Counted from the first letter of the stretch, positions 42,371 through 51,799 are shown. The stretch: DNA of 64,000 nt from Kitasatospora gansuensis (GCF_014203705.1 NZ_JACHJR010000001.1:5890001-5954000), one strand, 5' to 3'. The notes: generated by a model from the sequence alone, not told the origin. Numbers and translations: made by a program.

Positions 42371-43021
42371 ATGTCCGGTACGGCTCTGGTGGTGCGCGGC
42401 GGCTGGGCGGGGCACGCGCCCGTCGAGGCGACCGGGCACTGTGTCCGGCTGCTCGAGCAGGACGGCTTCGGGGTGACGGTCTCCGACACCCTGGACAGCT
42501 ACCTCGATGACCGGCTGCTGGCCGGCACCGACCTGGTGGTGCAGTGCTGGACCATGGGCCGGATCACCGACGGGCAGGCCGCCGGGCTGTCCCGGGCGGT
42601 CCGGGCCGGGACCGGGCTCGCGGGCTGGCACGGTGGGATCGTCGACGCGTTCCGGGACTGTACGGACTACCAGCTGATGATGGGCGGTCAGTTCGTCCAC
42701 CACCCGCGCGAGTTTGTCCGCTACCGGGTCGATCCGGTGGCGCCGGGGCACCCGGTGATGGCCGGGGTCGGCCCGTTCGAGGTGACCACCGAGCAGTACT
42801 ACCTGCACGTCGACCCGGCGATCGAGGTCCTGGCCACCACCACGTTCACCGAGGACCCCGACCACCCCGAACTCGCGGGCACGGTCATGCCGGTGACCTG
42901 GACCAGGCGGTGGGGCGCGGGCCGGGTGTTCGTCACCACCATCGGCCACACCCCGGCCGACCTGGCCGTCCCCGAGGTCGAGCTGATGCTCAGGCAGGGG
43001 ATGGCATGGGCGAGCAGGTGA
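42371..43021 (+). CDS. ThuA-domain protein
   Basis: 216 residues with GGGGG before the ATG. A glutamine-amidotransferase-like fold of the ThuA family: LVVRGGWAGHAPVEAT, DLVVQCWTMGRITDGQ, GTGLAGWHGGIVDAF and GGQFVHHPREFVRYRV. ThuA members act in sugar (trehalose) catabolism alongside ThuB-type dehydrogenases. The next gene is exactly such an oxidoreductase and overlaps it, so the pair probably oxidises a sugar or glycoside. Substrate not determined by sequence. Confidence 0.87.
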   Translation: MSGTALVVRGGWAGHAPVEATGHCVRLLEQDGFGVTVSDTLDSYLDDRLLAGTDLVVQCWTMGRITDGQAAGLSRAVRAGTGLAGWHGGIVDAFRDCTDYQLMMGGQFVHHPREFVRYRVDPVAPGHPVMAGVGPFEVTTEQYYLHVDPAIEVLATTTFTEDPDHPELAGTVMPVTWTRRWGAGRVFVTTIGHTPADLAVPEVELMLRQGMAWASR

Positions 43022-44112
43022 CGGACAGCCACGTGACGGACCTTCGGGTCGGCGTGGTCGGCGCGGGGAAGATCAGCGCGGTCTACCTGGACACCCTCAC
43101 CCGTCTCCCCGGCACCCGCGTGACGGCGGTCGCCGACCTGGACCCCGCCCGGGCCGAGGCCGCCGCCCGCACCGTGCCGGGCGCCCGGGCCGCCGGGCTC
43201 GACGAACTCTGCGCCGCCGCCGACGTCGACCTGGTGCTCAACCTGACCGTCCCCGCCGCGCACGCCGAGGTCGCCCACCGCGCGATCGCGGCCGGCAAGC
43301 ACGTGTACGGGGAGAAGCCGCTGGCCGCCACCACCGGCCAGGCCCGCGAGCTGCTGACCGCCGCCGCCTCGGCCGGGGTCCGGATCGGCTGCGCGCCCGA
43401 CACCGTGCTCGGCACCGGGCTGCAGACCGCCCGGGCGGTGCTCGACTCGGGCCGGATCGGCACCCCGCTGGCCGCCACCGCCTTCATGACCACGCCGGGC
43501 CACGAACTCTGGCACCCCGACCCGGACTTCTACTACCGCCCCGGCGGCGGCCCGTTGCTCGACATGGGCCCGTACCATCTGAGCGCCCTGGTCACCCTGC
43601 TCGGTCCGGTCCGCCGGGTCACCGGCCTGGCCGCCACCCCGCGCCCGGTGCGCACGATCGCCACCGGACCCCGGGCCGGCACCCGGGTCGAGGCCGAGGT
43701 GGCCACCCACGTCACCGGCGTCCTGGAGCACGCGGACGGGGCGCTGACCACCCTGCTGATGAGCTTCGACGTCTGGGCCGCCCGGCTGCCGCACATCGAG
43801 GTGTACGGCACGGCCGGTTCGCTCTCGGTCCCCGACCCGAACCACTTCGACGGCCAGGTCCGCCTGCACGGCGCCGACGAGGCGGGCTGGTCGACGGTGC
43901 CGCCGAGCGCGGGCTACCGGGACGCGGCCCGCGGTCACGGCGTGGCCGACCTGGCCCGCTCACTCGCCCTCGGCACCCCGCACCGGGCGGGCGCCGAACT
44001 GGCGTACCACGTGCTCGACGTCATGGAGTGCCTGCTGACCGCCACCACCGAGGGCCGCCAGGTCGAGGTGACCAGCACCTGCGAGCGGCCCGAGGCCGTC
44101 CCGTTCGGCTAG
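43006..44112 (+). CDS. Gfo/Idh/MocA-family oxidoreductase
   Basis: 368 residues. The N-terminal Rossmann motif GVVGAGKISAVYLDTLTRLPG (about 16-36) binds NAD(P). The family signature GKHVYGEKPLAAT (EKP) follows near residue 102, with a C-terminal alpha/beta domain containing GGGPLLDMGPYHLSALVTLLGPV. The ATG at 43006 has AGGGGA upstream; a GTG at 43018 that overlaps the ThuA stop is an alternative. Likely oxidises the substrate handled by ThuA. The stop overlaps the convergent site-2 protease stop by 4 nt. Confidence 0.88.
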   Translation: MGEQVTDSHVTDLRVGVVGAGKISAVYLDTLTRLPGTRVTAVADLDPARAEAAARTVPGARAAGLDELCAAADVDLVLNLTVPAAHAEVAHRAIAAGKHVYGEKPLAATTGQARELLTAAASAGVRIGCAPDTVLGTGLQTARAVLDSGRIGTPLAATAFMTTPGHELWHPDPDFYYRPGGGPLLDMGPYHLSALVTLLGPVRRVTGLAATPRPVRTIATGPRAGTRVEAEVATHVTGVLEHADGALTTLLMSFDVWAARLPHIEVYGTAGSLSVPDPNHFDGQVRLHGADEAGWSTVPPSAGYRDAARGHGVADLARSLALGTPHRAGAELAYHVLDVMECLLTATTEGRQVEVTSTCERPEAVPFG

Positions 44113-44924
44113 TTCTCCCAGAACCGGAACAGGTAGCCGCCGAGCTGGCTGAGCGCCGGGTTGGCGCCGAACAGCTCCATCACCGAGTAGACCAGGTCGA
44201 AGAACCAGCGGTTCACCTCGGACTGCCAGAGCAGGATGAAGACCGCCAGCAGCCCGTACGGGGCGAACGGCTCGACCGCGCGGCGGGTCTTGAGGGAGAG
44301 CCACGGCTCGACGATGCCGTAGCCGTCCAGGCCCGGCACCGGCAGCAGGTTCAGCAGGGCCGCGCTGATCTGGAGCAGGCCGAGGAAGCCGAACGCGGCG
44401 GCCAGCGGGGAGACCGAGAGCTGCCGGCCGTCGAGCTCGACGAACACCGACGGGTCGTCCAGCCAGCCGGCCCCGATCGGGATCAGCAGGGCGGCCGCGC
44501 AGAGCAGGTTCACCAGCGGGCCCGCCGCCGAGATCAGGCTGTGCTTCACCCGGCCCTGGATGCGGTGCCGCTCGATGTAGACCGCGCCGCCGGGCAGGCC
44601 GATGCCGCCCAGGATCACGAAGATCACCGGGAGCACGAAGCTCAGCAGGGCGTGCGTGTACTTGAACGGATTGAGGGTCAGATAGCCCTTCGCCCCGACC
44701 GAGATGTCGCCGCCGTGCAGCGCGGTGCGGGCGTGCGCGTACTCGTGCAGGCAGAGCGAGACCACCCAGCCGGACACCACGAACAGGAAGATGCCGAACC
44801 GCGCGCTGCCGTAGCCGGTGGCCACCGCCCAGCCCGCCGTGCCGAGGGTCGCGAGCAGTACCCAGAACACCGGACTGATCCGGCGGTCCTCGCTGCGCGA
44901 GCGCTGGGTTTCGGCGAAGGTCAT
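44109..44924 (-). CDS. Site-2 protease family (M50) membrane metalloprotease
   Basis: 271 residues with about six membrane segments. The zinc motif HEYAH is at 60-64 in VSLCLHEYAHARTALHGGD, and the third-ligand motif NLLPVPGLDG lies near 217. These are hallmarks of the S2P/SpoIVFB type that cleaves substrates within the membrane. Short form without PDZ domain. Substrate not known; in Streptomyces several such paralogues exist, some linked to sigma-factor control. Divergent from the SARP regulator gene, 147 nt apart. Confidence 0.87.
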   Translation of the reverse strand: MTFAETQRSRSEDRRISPVFWVLLATLGTAGWAVATGYGSARFGIFLFVVSGWVVSLCLHEYAHARTALHGGDISVGAKGYLTLNPFKYTHALLSFVLPVIFVILGGIGLPGGAVYIERHRIQGRVKHSLISAAGPLVNLLCAAALLIPIGAGWLDDPSVFVELDGRQLSVSPLAAAFGFLGLLQISAALLNLLPVPGLDGYGIVEPWLSLKTRRAVEPFAPYGLLAVFILLWQSEVNRWFFDLVYSVMELFGANPALSQLGGYLFRFWEN

Positions 44925-45071
44925 GGCGGGGTGGCTCCGATGCAGGGAGGACGGTACGACGGTCGATCATGCCGGGTCGGGACCGGCCCGGACAAGGCGT
45001 GTCAGGTGAACGGACCGTCCGGCGCCGGGGTTCCGGGCGTGGACGGTCCTGGCGTCACCCAGAATGGTCGC

Positions 45072-48000
45072 GTGCACTACGGCATCCTCGGAACCACCAC
45101 GGCCCACCACGACGACGGCACCCCCGTACCGCTCGGCGGCGCCCGGCTGCGCGCGCTGCTCACCGCGCTGGTGCTGCGCCAGGGCCGGCCCGTCCCGGCC
45201 GACCTGCTGGTGGACGAGGTCTGGGGCGCCGACCCGCCGCAGGACTCGGCCGCCGCGCTGCAGACCCTGGTCGGCCGGCTGCGCCGCACCGTGGGCCGGG
45301 AGCAGATCGGCTCCGGTCCCGCCGGGTACTGGCTGACCGCCGCGGGCAGCGACCTGACGAGCTTTCAGCGCCTCGCCGCCGAGGGCCGCCGGGCCGCCGA
45401 GCAGGACGACCACGCGCTGGCGGCCGAACGGCTGACCGCCGCGCTCGCGCTCTGGCGCGGCCCGGCCCTGGCCGACCTGCCGGACCGGGGCGGCTCCGCC
45501 ACCCGGCTGGAGGCCGAGCGGGACGAGACCCGGCGGCACCGGATCACCGCCGAACTCGCGCTCGGCCGGGCCGCCGAGGTGACCGCCGAACTCGCCGAAC
45601 TCTGCGAGATACGGCCGCTGGACGAGCCGCTCGCCGCCCTGCTGATCCGCGCGCTGCGCGACGGCGGCCGCACCGCCGAGGCCCTCCAGCGGTACGAGCT
45701 CACCCGGCGCGCGCTGGCCGACCAGCTCGGCGCCGACCCGGGCGAGCCGCTCCGCGCTCTGCACCGGGACCTGCTGAACGGCGCCGAGCCCGCCCCGGCG
45801 GCCCCCGTACGCCCCCGGACGGCCGGCAACCTGCGCCCGCGGCTGACCAGCTTCGTCGGCCGGGGCGAGGACCTGGCGGCGGTCCGGGCCGCGCTGGCCA
45901 CCGGCCGGCTGACCACGCTGACCGGCCCCGGCGGCTCCGGCAAGACCAGGCTCTCGGTCGAAGCGGCGCTGGCCGAACAGGCGGACGGCAGCTGGCCGGA
46001 CGGCGTCTGGCAGGTCGAGCTGGCCTCGCTGGACGACCCGGCCGCCACCCCCGGTGCGGTGCTCTCCGCCCTCGGCCTGCGGGAGATCGTGCTGCACACC
46101 GGCGGCGCGGTCGGCGAGGCGGCCCGGGTGCACGACCCGGTCCGCCGACTGGTCGAGCACTGCGCCCCGCGCCGGATGCTGCTGGTGCTGGACAACTGCG
46201 AGCACCTGATCCAGGCCGCCGCCGAGCTGGCCGACCAGCTGCTCGCGGAGTGCCCCGGGCTGACCGTGCTGGCCACCAGCCGGGAGCCGCTCGGCGTCCC
46301 CGGCGAGGCGCTGCTGCCGGTCGAACCGCTGCCCGGCGAGGTCGCGCTGCGGCTGCTCGCCGAGCGCGGCGCCGCCGCCAGACCCGGCTTCGACCCGGCC
46401 GAGGACCCGGCCGCCTGCGCCGAGATCTGCCGCCGCCTGGACGGCCTGCCGCTGGCCATCGAGCTGGCCGCCGCCCGCCTGCGCGGCCTGACCCCGCGTC
46501 AGCTCGCCGACCGGCTGGACAGCCGGTTCGCCCTGCTGACGGCCGGTTCGCGCACCCTGCTGCCCCGTCAGCAGACCCTGCGCGCGGTGGTGGACTGGAG
46601 CTGGGACCTGCTGGACAAGCGCGAGCGCGCGATCCTGCGCCGGCTCGCGGTCTTCGCGGGCGGCTGCACCCTGGAGGACGCCGAACAGGTCTGCGCCGAC
46701 GAGGCCGAGGTGCCCCGGGAGGAGGTCGCCGATCTGCTGCTCTCGCTGGTGGACAAGTCGCTGCTGGTGGCCGGCCTCGGCGCGCACCCGCGCTACCGGA
46801 TGCTGGAGACCATCCTGGAGTACGCGGGGGAGCGGCTGGTCGAGGCGGACGAACCCGAGGTGACGCTGCGTCATGTCCGGCACTACCGCGAGCTGGTGCG
46901 CACCGCCGAACTGCGGGTGCACGGCCCCGAACAGCTGTACTGGCTGGACGTACTGGAGCGCGAGCAGGGCAACATCCGGGCCGCGCTGCGCCGGGCGATC
47001 GACCGGGGCGAGGAGCAGGAGGCGCTGGTCCTGGCGCTCGGGATGAGCTGGTTCTGGCAGCTGCGGGACTACCGGAGCGAGGCCCACGCCTGGTACGACG
47101 AGATCGTCGCGCTCGGCCCCGACGTCTTCGCCGAGGGTGCCCGGCGGCCCGTACCGCTCACCGAGGGGCCACTGGACGTCCCGCTGCCGATGTCCGAGGA
47201 CATGCTGGACGAGGCCAGGCGGCAGGTCCAGCTGTTCCGGCTGGTCACCATCTTCACCGGCAACATGGAGGACCTCGGCGGGACCGGAGCGGTCGAGCTG
47301 GCCCGGCGGGTGCTGGCCGTCTACACCCCGGACCTGCCGCAGTCGTACCGCTTCCCAGTGCTGATGCGGGTGTTCGCCGCCTTCCTGGCCGGGCAGATGG
47401 ACAGCATGAAGGCACTGCTGGACGACGCGGTGGCGGGGGCCAGGGAGCACGGCCGCCCGGGCGACCTGGCGTTCGTGCTGCAGATCCGGGCCCGGATGCT
47501 GAACGACTGGGTCGGCGGCCTGCCGCAGGCAACCCTGGACAGCGCGGAGGCGCTGGAGATCTTCACCCGGATCGGCGACAAGTGGGGTCGCTCGGAGGCG
47601 CTGGCCGCGCAGGCGGAGGCGATGGGCAACACCGGGGACGCCGCCGGAGCGGCCGAGACGTACCGTCAGTCGATCCGGCTGGCCGAGGAGTTGGGCGCGC
47701 ACCACGAGGTGCCGATGCTGAAGGTCCGGCTGGGCGAGGCGGTGCTGCAGAGCGACCCGGAGCTCGGCGAGGCGCTGGTGCGGGGCGCGCTGGCCGAGGT
47801 GGCGCCGGGCAGCCAGTCGGCGGACGGGGCCCAGCTGTTCGGCAACCTGGTGCTCTGCTCGGTGCACGCGCGCCGGGGCGAGTACCCCGAGGCGCTGTCC
47901 AGGCTGGACCACCTGATGGCGAGTCGGCAGCTGCTCGGCCCGCTGGTGCCCGAGGTGTTCACCGGTCTGCTGCTCTGCGTCCGGAGCTGGGTGGTGGCCC

Positions 48001-48377
48001 GGGCGGGTGATCCGGTGCAGGCGATGGAGCTGCTCCGGCAGGGCCGGCGGCAGATGCGGCAGGCCCCCGGCGCGGCCGGGGTGTTCGCCGAGCACATGAC
48101 GGTGCTGCTGCTGCCCGCGTTCACCGGCACCCTGCTGATCATCGCCAGGCTCCGTGACGACCTGCGGATCGCCCGGTTCAGCGCGGTGCTGCTCGGCGCT
48201 CACGACCGGCTGCACGGCCCGCGCGGCACCTTCATCGAGCGGAAGGAACTGCTGGAGGCCCAGCAGGCCGCCCGGGAGCTGCTCGGCGAGGCCGAGTACC
48301 TGGCCGCACACGCCGAGGGCGGCTGCCTCGGCCTGGCCGAGACCGCCGCCCTGATGGACGAGGTGGAGCGGTTCTGA
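45072..48377 (+). CDS. SARP/BTAD regulator with NB-ARC ATPase (AfsR-like)
   Basis: 1101 residues from a GTG start. The N-terminal winged-helix DNA-binding domain (about 1-90, YGILGTTTAHHDDGTPVPLGGARLRALL) leads to a bacterial transcriptional activator domain (about 95-235). An NB-ARC ATPase follows with Walker A GPGGSGKT (Lys 291) and Walker B MLLVLDNCEHL, then a helical TPR-like C-terminus (about 620-1101). Same architecture as AfsR, minus a proven kinase link. SARPs activate promoters by binding heptad direct repeats. The array at 50253-50312 upstream of the neighbouring ABC genes is an obvious candidate target. Convergent with those genes. Confidence 0.9.
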   Translation: MHYGILGTTTAHHDDGTPVPLGGARLRALLTALVLRQGRPVPADLLVDEVWGADPPQDSAAALQTLVGRLRRTVGREQIGSGPAGYWLTAAGSDLTSFQRLAAEGRRAAEQDDHALAAERLTAALALWRGPALADLPDRGGSATRLEAERDETRRHRITAELALGRAAEVTAELAELCEIRPLDEPLAALLIRALRDGGRTAEALQRYELTRRALADQLGADPGEPLRALHRDLLNGAEPAPAAPVRPRTAGNLRPRLTSFVGRGEDLAAVRAALATGRLTTLTGPGGSGKTRLSVEAALAEQADGSWPDGVWQVELASLDDPAATPGAVLSALGLREIVLHTGGAVGEAARVHDPVRRLVEHCAPRRMLLVLDNCEHLIQAAAELADQLLAECPGLTVLATSREPLGVPGEALLPVEPLPGEVALRLLAERGAAARPGFDPAEDPAACAEICRRLDGLPLAIELAAARLRGLTPRQLADRLDSRFALLTAGSRTLLPRQQTLRAVVDWSWDLLDKRERAILRRLAVFAGGCTLEDAEQVCADEAEVPREEVADLLLSLVDKSLLVAGLGAHPRYRMLETILEYAGERLVEADEPEVTLRHVRHYRELVRTAELRVHGPEQLYWLDVLEREQGNIRAALRRAIDRGEEQEALVLALGMSWFWQLRDYRSEAHAWYDEIVALGPDVFAEGARRPVPLTEGPLDVPLPMSEDMLDEARRQVQLFRLVTIFTGNMEDLGGTGAVELARRVLAVYTPDLPQSYRFPVLMRVFAAFLAGQMDSMKALLDDAVAGAREHGRPGDLAFVLQIRARMLNDWVGGLPQATLDSAEALEIFTRIGDKWGRSEALAAQAEAMGNTGDAAGAAETYRQSIRLAEELGAHHEVPMLKVRLGEAVLQSDPELGEALVRGALAEVAPGSQSADGAQLFGNLVLCSVHARRGEYPEALSRLDHLMASRQLLGPLVPEVFTGLLLCVRSWVVARAGDPVQAMELLRQGRRQMRQAPGAAGVFAEHMTVLLLPAFTGTLLIIARLRDDLRIARFSAVLLGAHDRLHGPRGTFIERKELLEAQQAARELLGEAEYLAAHAEGGCLGLAETAALMDEVERF

Positions 48378-48384
48378 TGAGCCG

Positions 48385-49215
48385 TCAGGTCCGCTTGCGG
48401 AACCGGGCCACCGCCAGCGGGGCGGTGATGGCGGTGATCCCCACCGACCAGATCACCACGATCAGCACCGAGTGGGTGAGCGCCCCGCCGTTGATCAGGT
48501 TGCGGCAGGCGTCGGCCAGCGCGGAGAGCGGGTTGTAGTCGGTGAAGGTCTGCAGCCAGCCGGGCATGGTGCCGGTCGGGGCGAAGATCGAGCTGCCGAA
48601 CTGGAGCGGCATGATGACCAGCATCGAGACCCCCTGGACGGCCTGCGCGCTCTGCAGTGACATGCCCAGCAGCATCGAGATCCAGACGATCGACATGCCG
48701 AACATCAGCGACAGGCCGACGGCGGCGAGCAGTTGCAGGAAGTCGGTCTTGATCTCGAGACCGAGGATCATCGCGAAGCCGATCAGGATGGTGAAGGACA
48801 CCAGCCCGCGCAGCGTCTCGGCGGCGATCTTGGAGATCAGCACCGCGGACCGGCCGATCGGCAGGGTGCGGAACCGGTCCATCACGCCGGTCTGGAAGTC
48901 GCTGTTCAGCCCGGTGCCGACGGCCATCGCCAGGTTCAGCCCGGTGGTGCCGAGCAGGCCCGGGATCATGTACTGGATGTACTCCTGCCGGGTGGGGAAC
49001 AGCGCGCCACCGAAGACGTAGACGAACAGCACGGTGAAGATGATCGGCACCAGCACCGCGTCGAGCATCGACTCCGGGTCGGCCTTGATCCGCATCAGGT
49101 TGCGGCGGGTCAGCGCGCCGATGTGCCGCAGGGTGGCCCGGGGGCCGATCCGGACGTCGTCGGCGGACAGGGTGGCGGGGCTCACGGTGGTGGGGCTGAG
49201 GGTGGCGGCGCTCAT
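48385..49215 (-). CDS. ABC-2 type permease (DrrB-like)
   Basis: 276 residues with six hydrophobic segments. Features of the DrrB family: RRNLMRIKADPESMLDAVLVPIIFTVLFVYVFGGA and GVMDRFRTLPIGRSAVL, then the C-terminal GWLQTFTDYNPLSALADACRNLINGG. It forms the membrane half of an exporter with the ATPase encoded just upstream, with a 4-nt overlap between genes. Such pumps export drugs (daunorubicin in the archetype) or lipids. Stop lies 7 nt from the SARP gene stop. Confidence 0.9.
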   Translation of the reverse strand: MSAATLSPTTVSPATLSADDVRIGPRATLRHIGALTRRNLMRIKADPESMLDAVLVPIIFTVLFVYVFGGALFPTRQEYIQYMIPGLLGTTGLNLAMAVGTGLNSDFQTGVMDRFRTLPIGRSAVLISKIAAETLRGLVSFTILIGFAMILGLEIKTDFLQLLAAVGLSLMFGMSIVWISMLLGMSLQSAQAVQGVSMLVIMPLQFGSSIFAPTGTMPGWLQTFTDYNPLSALADACRNLINGGALTHSVLIVVIWSVGITAITAPLAVARFRKRT

Positions 49216-50231
49216 GCCACGGCCTCCTTCTCCAGGGTCGGGGCGGCGTCGGCGGGGGCGGACTTGCCGGTGATGGTCAGGAAGACCTCGTCCAGGCTGG
49301 GCAGTTTGGTGTCGATCCCGGCGATGCCGAAGCCGCGCGAGCCGAGCACCCCGACCACCGAGGTGAGCTGTTCGTCGTCGGTGAGCTGGACCGAGAGCAG
49401 CGAGGTGTCGGTGGAGATGGTGACCCCGGTCAGGCCGGCCTCGTGCAGGCAGCGGGCCATCTCCGGCAGCTCGGCCGGGTGCACCGGGCGAACCTGCAGG
49501 GTGCGGCCGCCGACCTGGGCCTTGAGCTCGGCGACCGCGCCGTTGGCGATCACCTTGCCCTTGTCGATCACGGTCAGCTCGTCCGCGAGCTGCTCCGCCT
49601 CCTCCATGTACTGGGTGGTGAGCAGCACGGTGGCCCCCTCGGACACCATCCGCTGCACCTCGTCCCAGACCTCGTTGCGGGTGCGCGGGTCGAGGCCGGT
49701 GGTGGGCTCGTCCAGGTAGAGCACCTTGGGGTTGCCGATCATCGAGGCGGCCAGGTCGAGCCGGCGGCGCATGCCGCCGGAGTAGGTCTTGGCCGGGCGC
49801 TTGGCCGCGTCGGTGAGCGAGAAGCGCTCCAGCAGCTCGGTGGCCCTGGCCTTGGCCCGCTTGGCGGGCAGGTCCAGCAGCCGGCCGATCAGGTAGAGGT
49901 TCTCGTAGCCGGAGAGCAGCTCGTCGACCGAGGCGTACTGGCCGGTCAGGCCGATGGTGCGGCGCAGCTGCTTGGGCTGGCGCAGTACGTCGTAGCCGCC
50001 GACGAAGGCGGTGCCCGCGTCCGGCTTGATCAGGGTGGAGAGGATCCGGACCAGGGTGGTCTTGCCCGCGCCGTTCGGGCCGAGCACGCCGAGCACGGTG
50101 CCCTGACGGACGGTCAGGTCGACCCCGTCCAGGGCCTTGGTCTCCCCGTAGTGCTTGACGATGCCTCGTACCTCGACGGCGTTCGTGCCGCTGAGCCCCC
50201 GGTCGTTCGGGGCGATGTCGTTTCGGTTCAT
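49212..50231 (-). CDS. ABC transporter ATPase (DrrA-like)
   Basis: 339 residues. Walker A GPNGAGKTT (about 52-60), signature YSGGMRRRLDLA (about 146-157), Walker B VLYLDEPTTGLD, and a C-terminal extension (about 235-339) typical of the DrrA group that regulates the membrane partner. Start ATG at 50231. Likely energises export by the permease it overlaps. Immediately upstream lies an array of heptad direct repeats (50253-50312), implying control by a SARP, probably the convergent gene at 45072-48377. Confidence 0.92.
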   Translation of the reverse strand: MNRNDIAPNDRGLSGTNAVEVRGIVKHYGETKALDGVDLTVRQGTVLGVLGPNGAGKTTLVRILSTLIKPDAGTAFVGGYDVLRQPKQLRRTIGLTGQYASVDELLSGYENLYLIGRLLDLPAKRAKARATELLERFSLTDAAKRPAKTYSGGMRRRLDLAASMIGNPKVLYLDEPTTGLDPRTRNEVWDEVQRMVSEGATVLLTTQYMEEAEQLADELTVIDKGKVIANGAVAELKAQVGGRTLQVRPVHPAELPEMARCLHEAGLTGVTISTDTSLLSVQLTDDEQLTSVVGVLGSRGFGIAGIDTKLPSLDEVFLTITGKSAPADAAPTLEKEAVA

Positions 50232-50252
50232 GGCAGCAGCCTGTCGGGGTCC

Positions 50253-50312
50253 GCTGTCACGGTGCTGTCAGGTCACTGTCGCCGCTCACAGGCCGCTGTC
50301 AGGCGACTGTCG
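50253..50312 (-). promoter_or_regulatory. Heptad direct-repeat array (candidate SARP binding site)
   Basis: Plus-strand heptads: GCTGTCA (50253-50259), GCTGTCA (50264-50270), ACTGTCG (50275-50281), then GCTGTCA (50295-50301) and ACTGTCG (50306-50312). Spacers inside each group are exactly 4 nt, giving an 11-bp period, the classic SARP layout. The array starts 22 bp upstream of the DrrA-like ATG, so the promoter may lie further left or overlap it. Confidence 0.62.
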
Positions 50313-50427
50313 AAGCAGATCATCTGTTCAACCTGACGATGCCTCAGATTCATGAGTATAGTGAAATATCACATTGCAGTAGCGCTCGGCGTGGGGCCGG
50401 ACGCACTGCTCAGAGGGAGGGACTTCC

Positions 50428-50856
50428 ATGTTCCGCAAGCTTCTCGTCGCCGCCGGTGCCGCCGGCCTGGCGCTCGCCGCCACCCCGGCCTCGGCCGCCA
50501 CCACCACCGTCACCTGCGGCTACTCCGGCCTGCAGTCCGGCCTGCAGACCAAGGTCTGTGCCGAGGTGACCGGCGACCAGGTGCAGCTGTACGGGCAGAT
50601 CTCGCTGGCCGGCCCGCCGAGCCCCGGCACCCAGCTGCAGCCGAAGGACCTCATCGTGAACCTGGCCGGTGAGATCGTCGGCGGCGCCTCGCTCGGCAGC
50701 GTCCAGGGCTACCGCACCTTCACCGCGTCCACCATCCAGGTGCGCGGCGTGGGCGGCACCGTGCCGTGCGGCGCGACCGTGCACGCCTCGTTCTCGGTCT
50801 CGTCCTACCCGTGGTTCAACACCCCGGTGACGCTGGACCTGCCGATCGCCTGCTGA
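50428..50856 (+). CDS. Small secreted protein
   Basis: 142 residues with GAGGGAGGG before the ATG. A Sec signal peptide MFRKLLVAAGAAGLALAATPASA (about 1-23) precedes a mature part of about 119 residues rich in Gly, Thr and Val, with four Cys (VTCGYS, KVCAEV, VPCGA, C-terminal Cys) that could form two disulfides. Mostly beta-strand-like. I do not recognise the family. Conditions of expression unknown; the short upstream gap (196 nt) is shared with the DrrA-like gene and its SARP-type repeats. Confidence 0.75.
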   Translation: MFRKLLVAAGAAGLALAATPASAATTTVTCGYSGLQSGLQTKVCAEVTGDQVQLYGQISLAGPPSPGTQLQPKDLIVNLAGEIVGGASLGSVQGYRTFTASTIQVRGVGGTVPCGATVHASFSVSSYPWFNTPVTLDLPIAC

Positions 50857-50875
50857 TGACGCGTCAGTGAGACGC

Positions 50876-50911
50876 GGAAGGGCGGTACCGGGGCCCCGGT
50901 ACCGCCCTTCC
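50876..50911. terminator. Bidirectional terminator, secreted protein / panB
   Basis: A perfect 36-bp palindrome: GGAAGGGCGGTACCGGGG at 50876-50893 followed directly by its complement at 50894-50911, between convergent genes. Confidence 0.85.
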
Positions 50912-50923
50912 TTGCCGCTGTGA

Positions 50924-51799
50924 CTACTTGAAGGTGTGCTCCGGCGCCGGGAAGGTGCCCGCGCCGACCTCGGCCGCGAACTCCTTGGCGGCGTTGCCCA
51001 GCACGGTCCGCAGGTCGGCGTACTGCTTGACGAACTTGGGCACCCGGCCCGCCGTCATCCCGGCCATGTCGGTCCACACCAGCACCTGGGCGTCGGTGCC
51101 CGCCCCGGCACCGATGCCGACGGTCGGGATCGCCAGCTGCTCGGTGACCTGCGCGGCCAGCTCGGCCGGTACGGCCTCCAGTACGACGGCGAAGGCGCCC
51201 GCCTGCTGGACCGCCTTGGCGTCCCGGAGCAGCTGGTGCGCGGCCTCGTCGCCGCGCCCCTGCACCGGGTACCCGCCGAAGGCGTGCACCGACTGCGGGG
51301 TCAGCCCGATGTGTGCCATCACCGGGATGCCGGCCTCGACCAGCAGCTCGATCGAGCGGGCGCTGCGCTCGCCGCCCTCCAGCTTGACCGCGCCCACCCC
51401 CGCCTCCTTCATCAGGCGGGCCGCGTTGTGCATGGCCTGCGCCGGCGACTCCTGGTACGAGCCGAACGGCATGTCGCCGATCACCAGGGCGCGCTTGGTG
51501 CCGCGGACCACGGCGGCGGACAGCATCACCATCTGATCCATCGTCACCGGGACGGTGGTCTCGTAGCCCAGGTGGCAGTTGCCGGCCGAGTCGCCGACCA
51601 GCAGCACCGGGATGCCGGCCTCGTCGAAGACCCCGGCGGTGAGCGCGTCGTAGGCGGTGAGCATCGCCCACTTCTCACCGCGCTGCTTGGCGGCGGCGAT
51701 GTCGCGGACGGTCACCCGGCGGTTGGTGACCCCGCCGTAGAGCGTCTGGCCCTGGCCGTGGTCCTGGCCCTGGGCAGGCTGAAGCGGAGAAGCGTTCAT
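50924..51799 (-). CDS. panB: 3-methyl-2-oxobutanoate hydroxymethyltransferase
   Basis: 291 residues. First committed step of pantothenate (coenzyme A) synthesis: transfers a hydroxymethyl group from methylene-tetrahydrofolate to 2-oxoisovalerate. Family signatures: KWAMLTAYDALTAGVFDEAGIPVLLVGDSAGN (Asp metal ligand), GVGAVKLEGGE, and MAHIGLTPQSVHAFGGYPVQGR. Start ATG at 51799 gives the actinobacterial N-terminal extension (Gln/Gly-rich, about 1-25). Stands alone behind its own terminator. Confidence 0.96.
   Translation of the reverse strand: MNASPLQPAQGQDHGQGQTLYGGVTNRRVTVRDIAAAKQRGEKWAMLTAYDALTAGVFDEAGIPVLLVGDSAGNCHLGYETTVPVTMDQMVMLSAAVVRGTKRALVIGDMPFGSYQESPAQAMHNAARLMKEAGVGAVKLEGGERSARSIELLVEAGIPVMAHIGLTPQSVHAFGGYPVQGRGDEAAHQLLRDAKAVQQAGAFAVVLEAVPAELAAQVTEQLAIPTVGIGAGAGTDAQVLVWTDMAGMTAGRVPKFVKQYADLRTVLGNAAKEFAAEVGAGTFPAPEHTFK

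Noticed and set aside
44113..45071. In-frame upstream extension of the SARP regulator
   Set aside because: The open frame runs far upstream only because it is antisense to the site-2 protease gene. The domain begins directly after the GTG at 45072.
44967..48311. Minus-strand open frame of 1114 codons opposite the SARP gene
   Set aside because: The plus strand encodes winged-helix, BTAD and NB-ARC motifs with proper codon bias; the antisense frame has Gln/Gly/His-rich noise.
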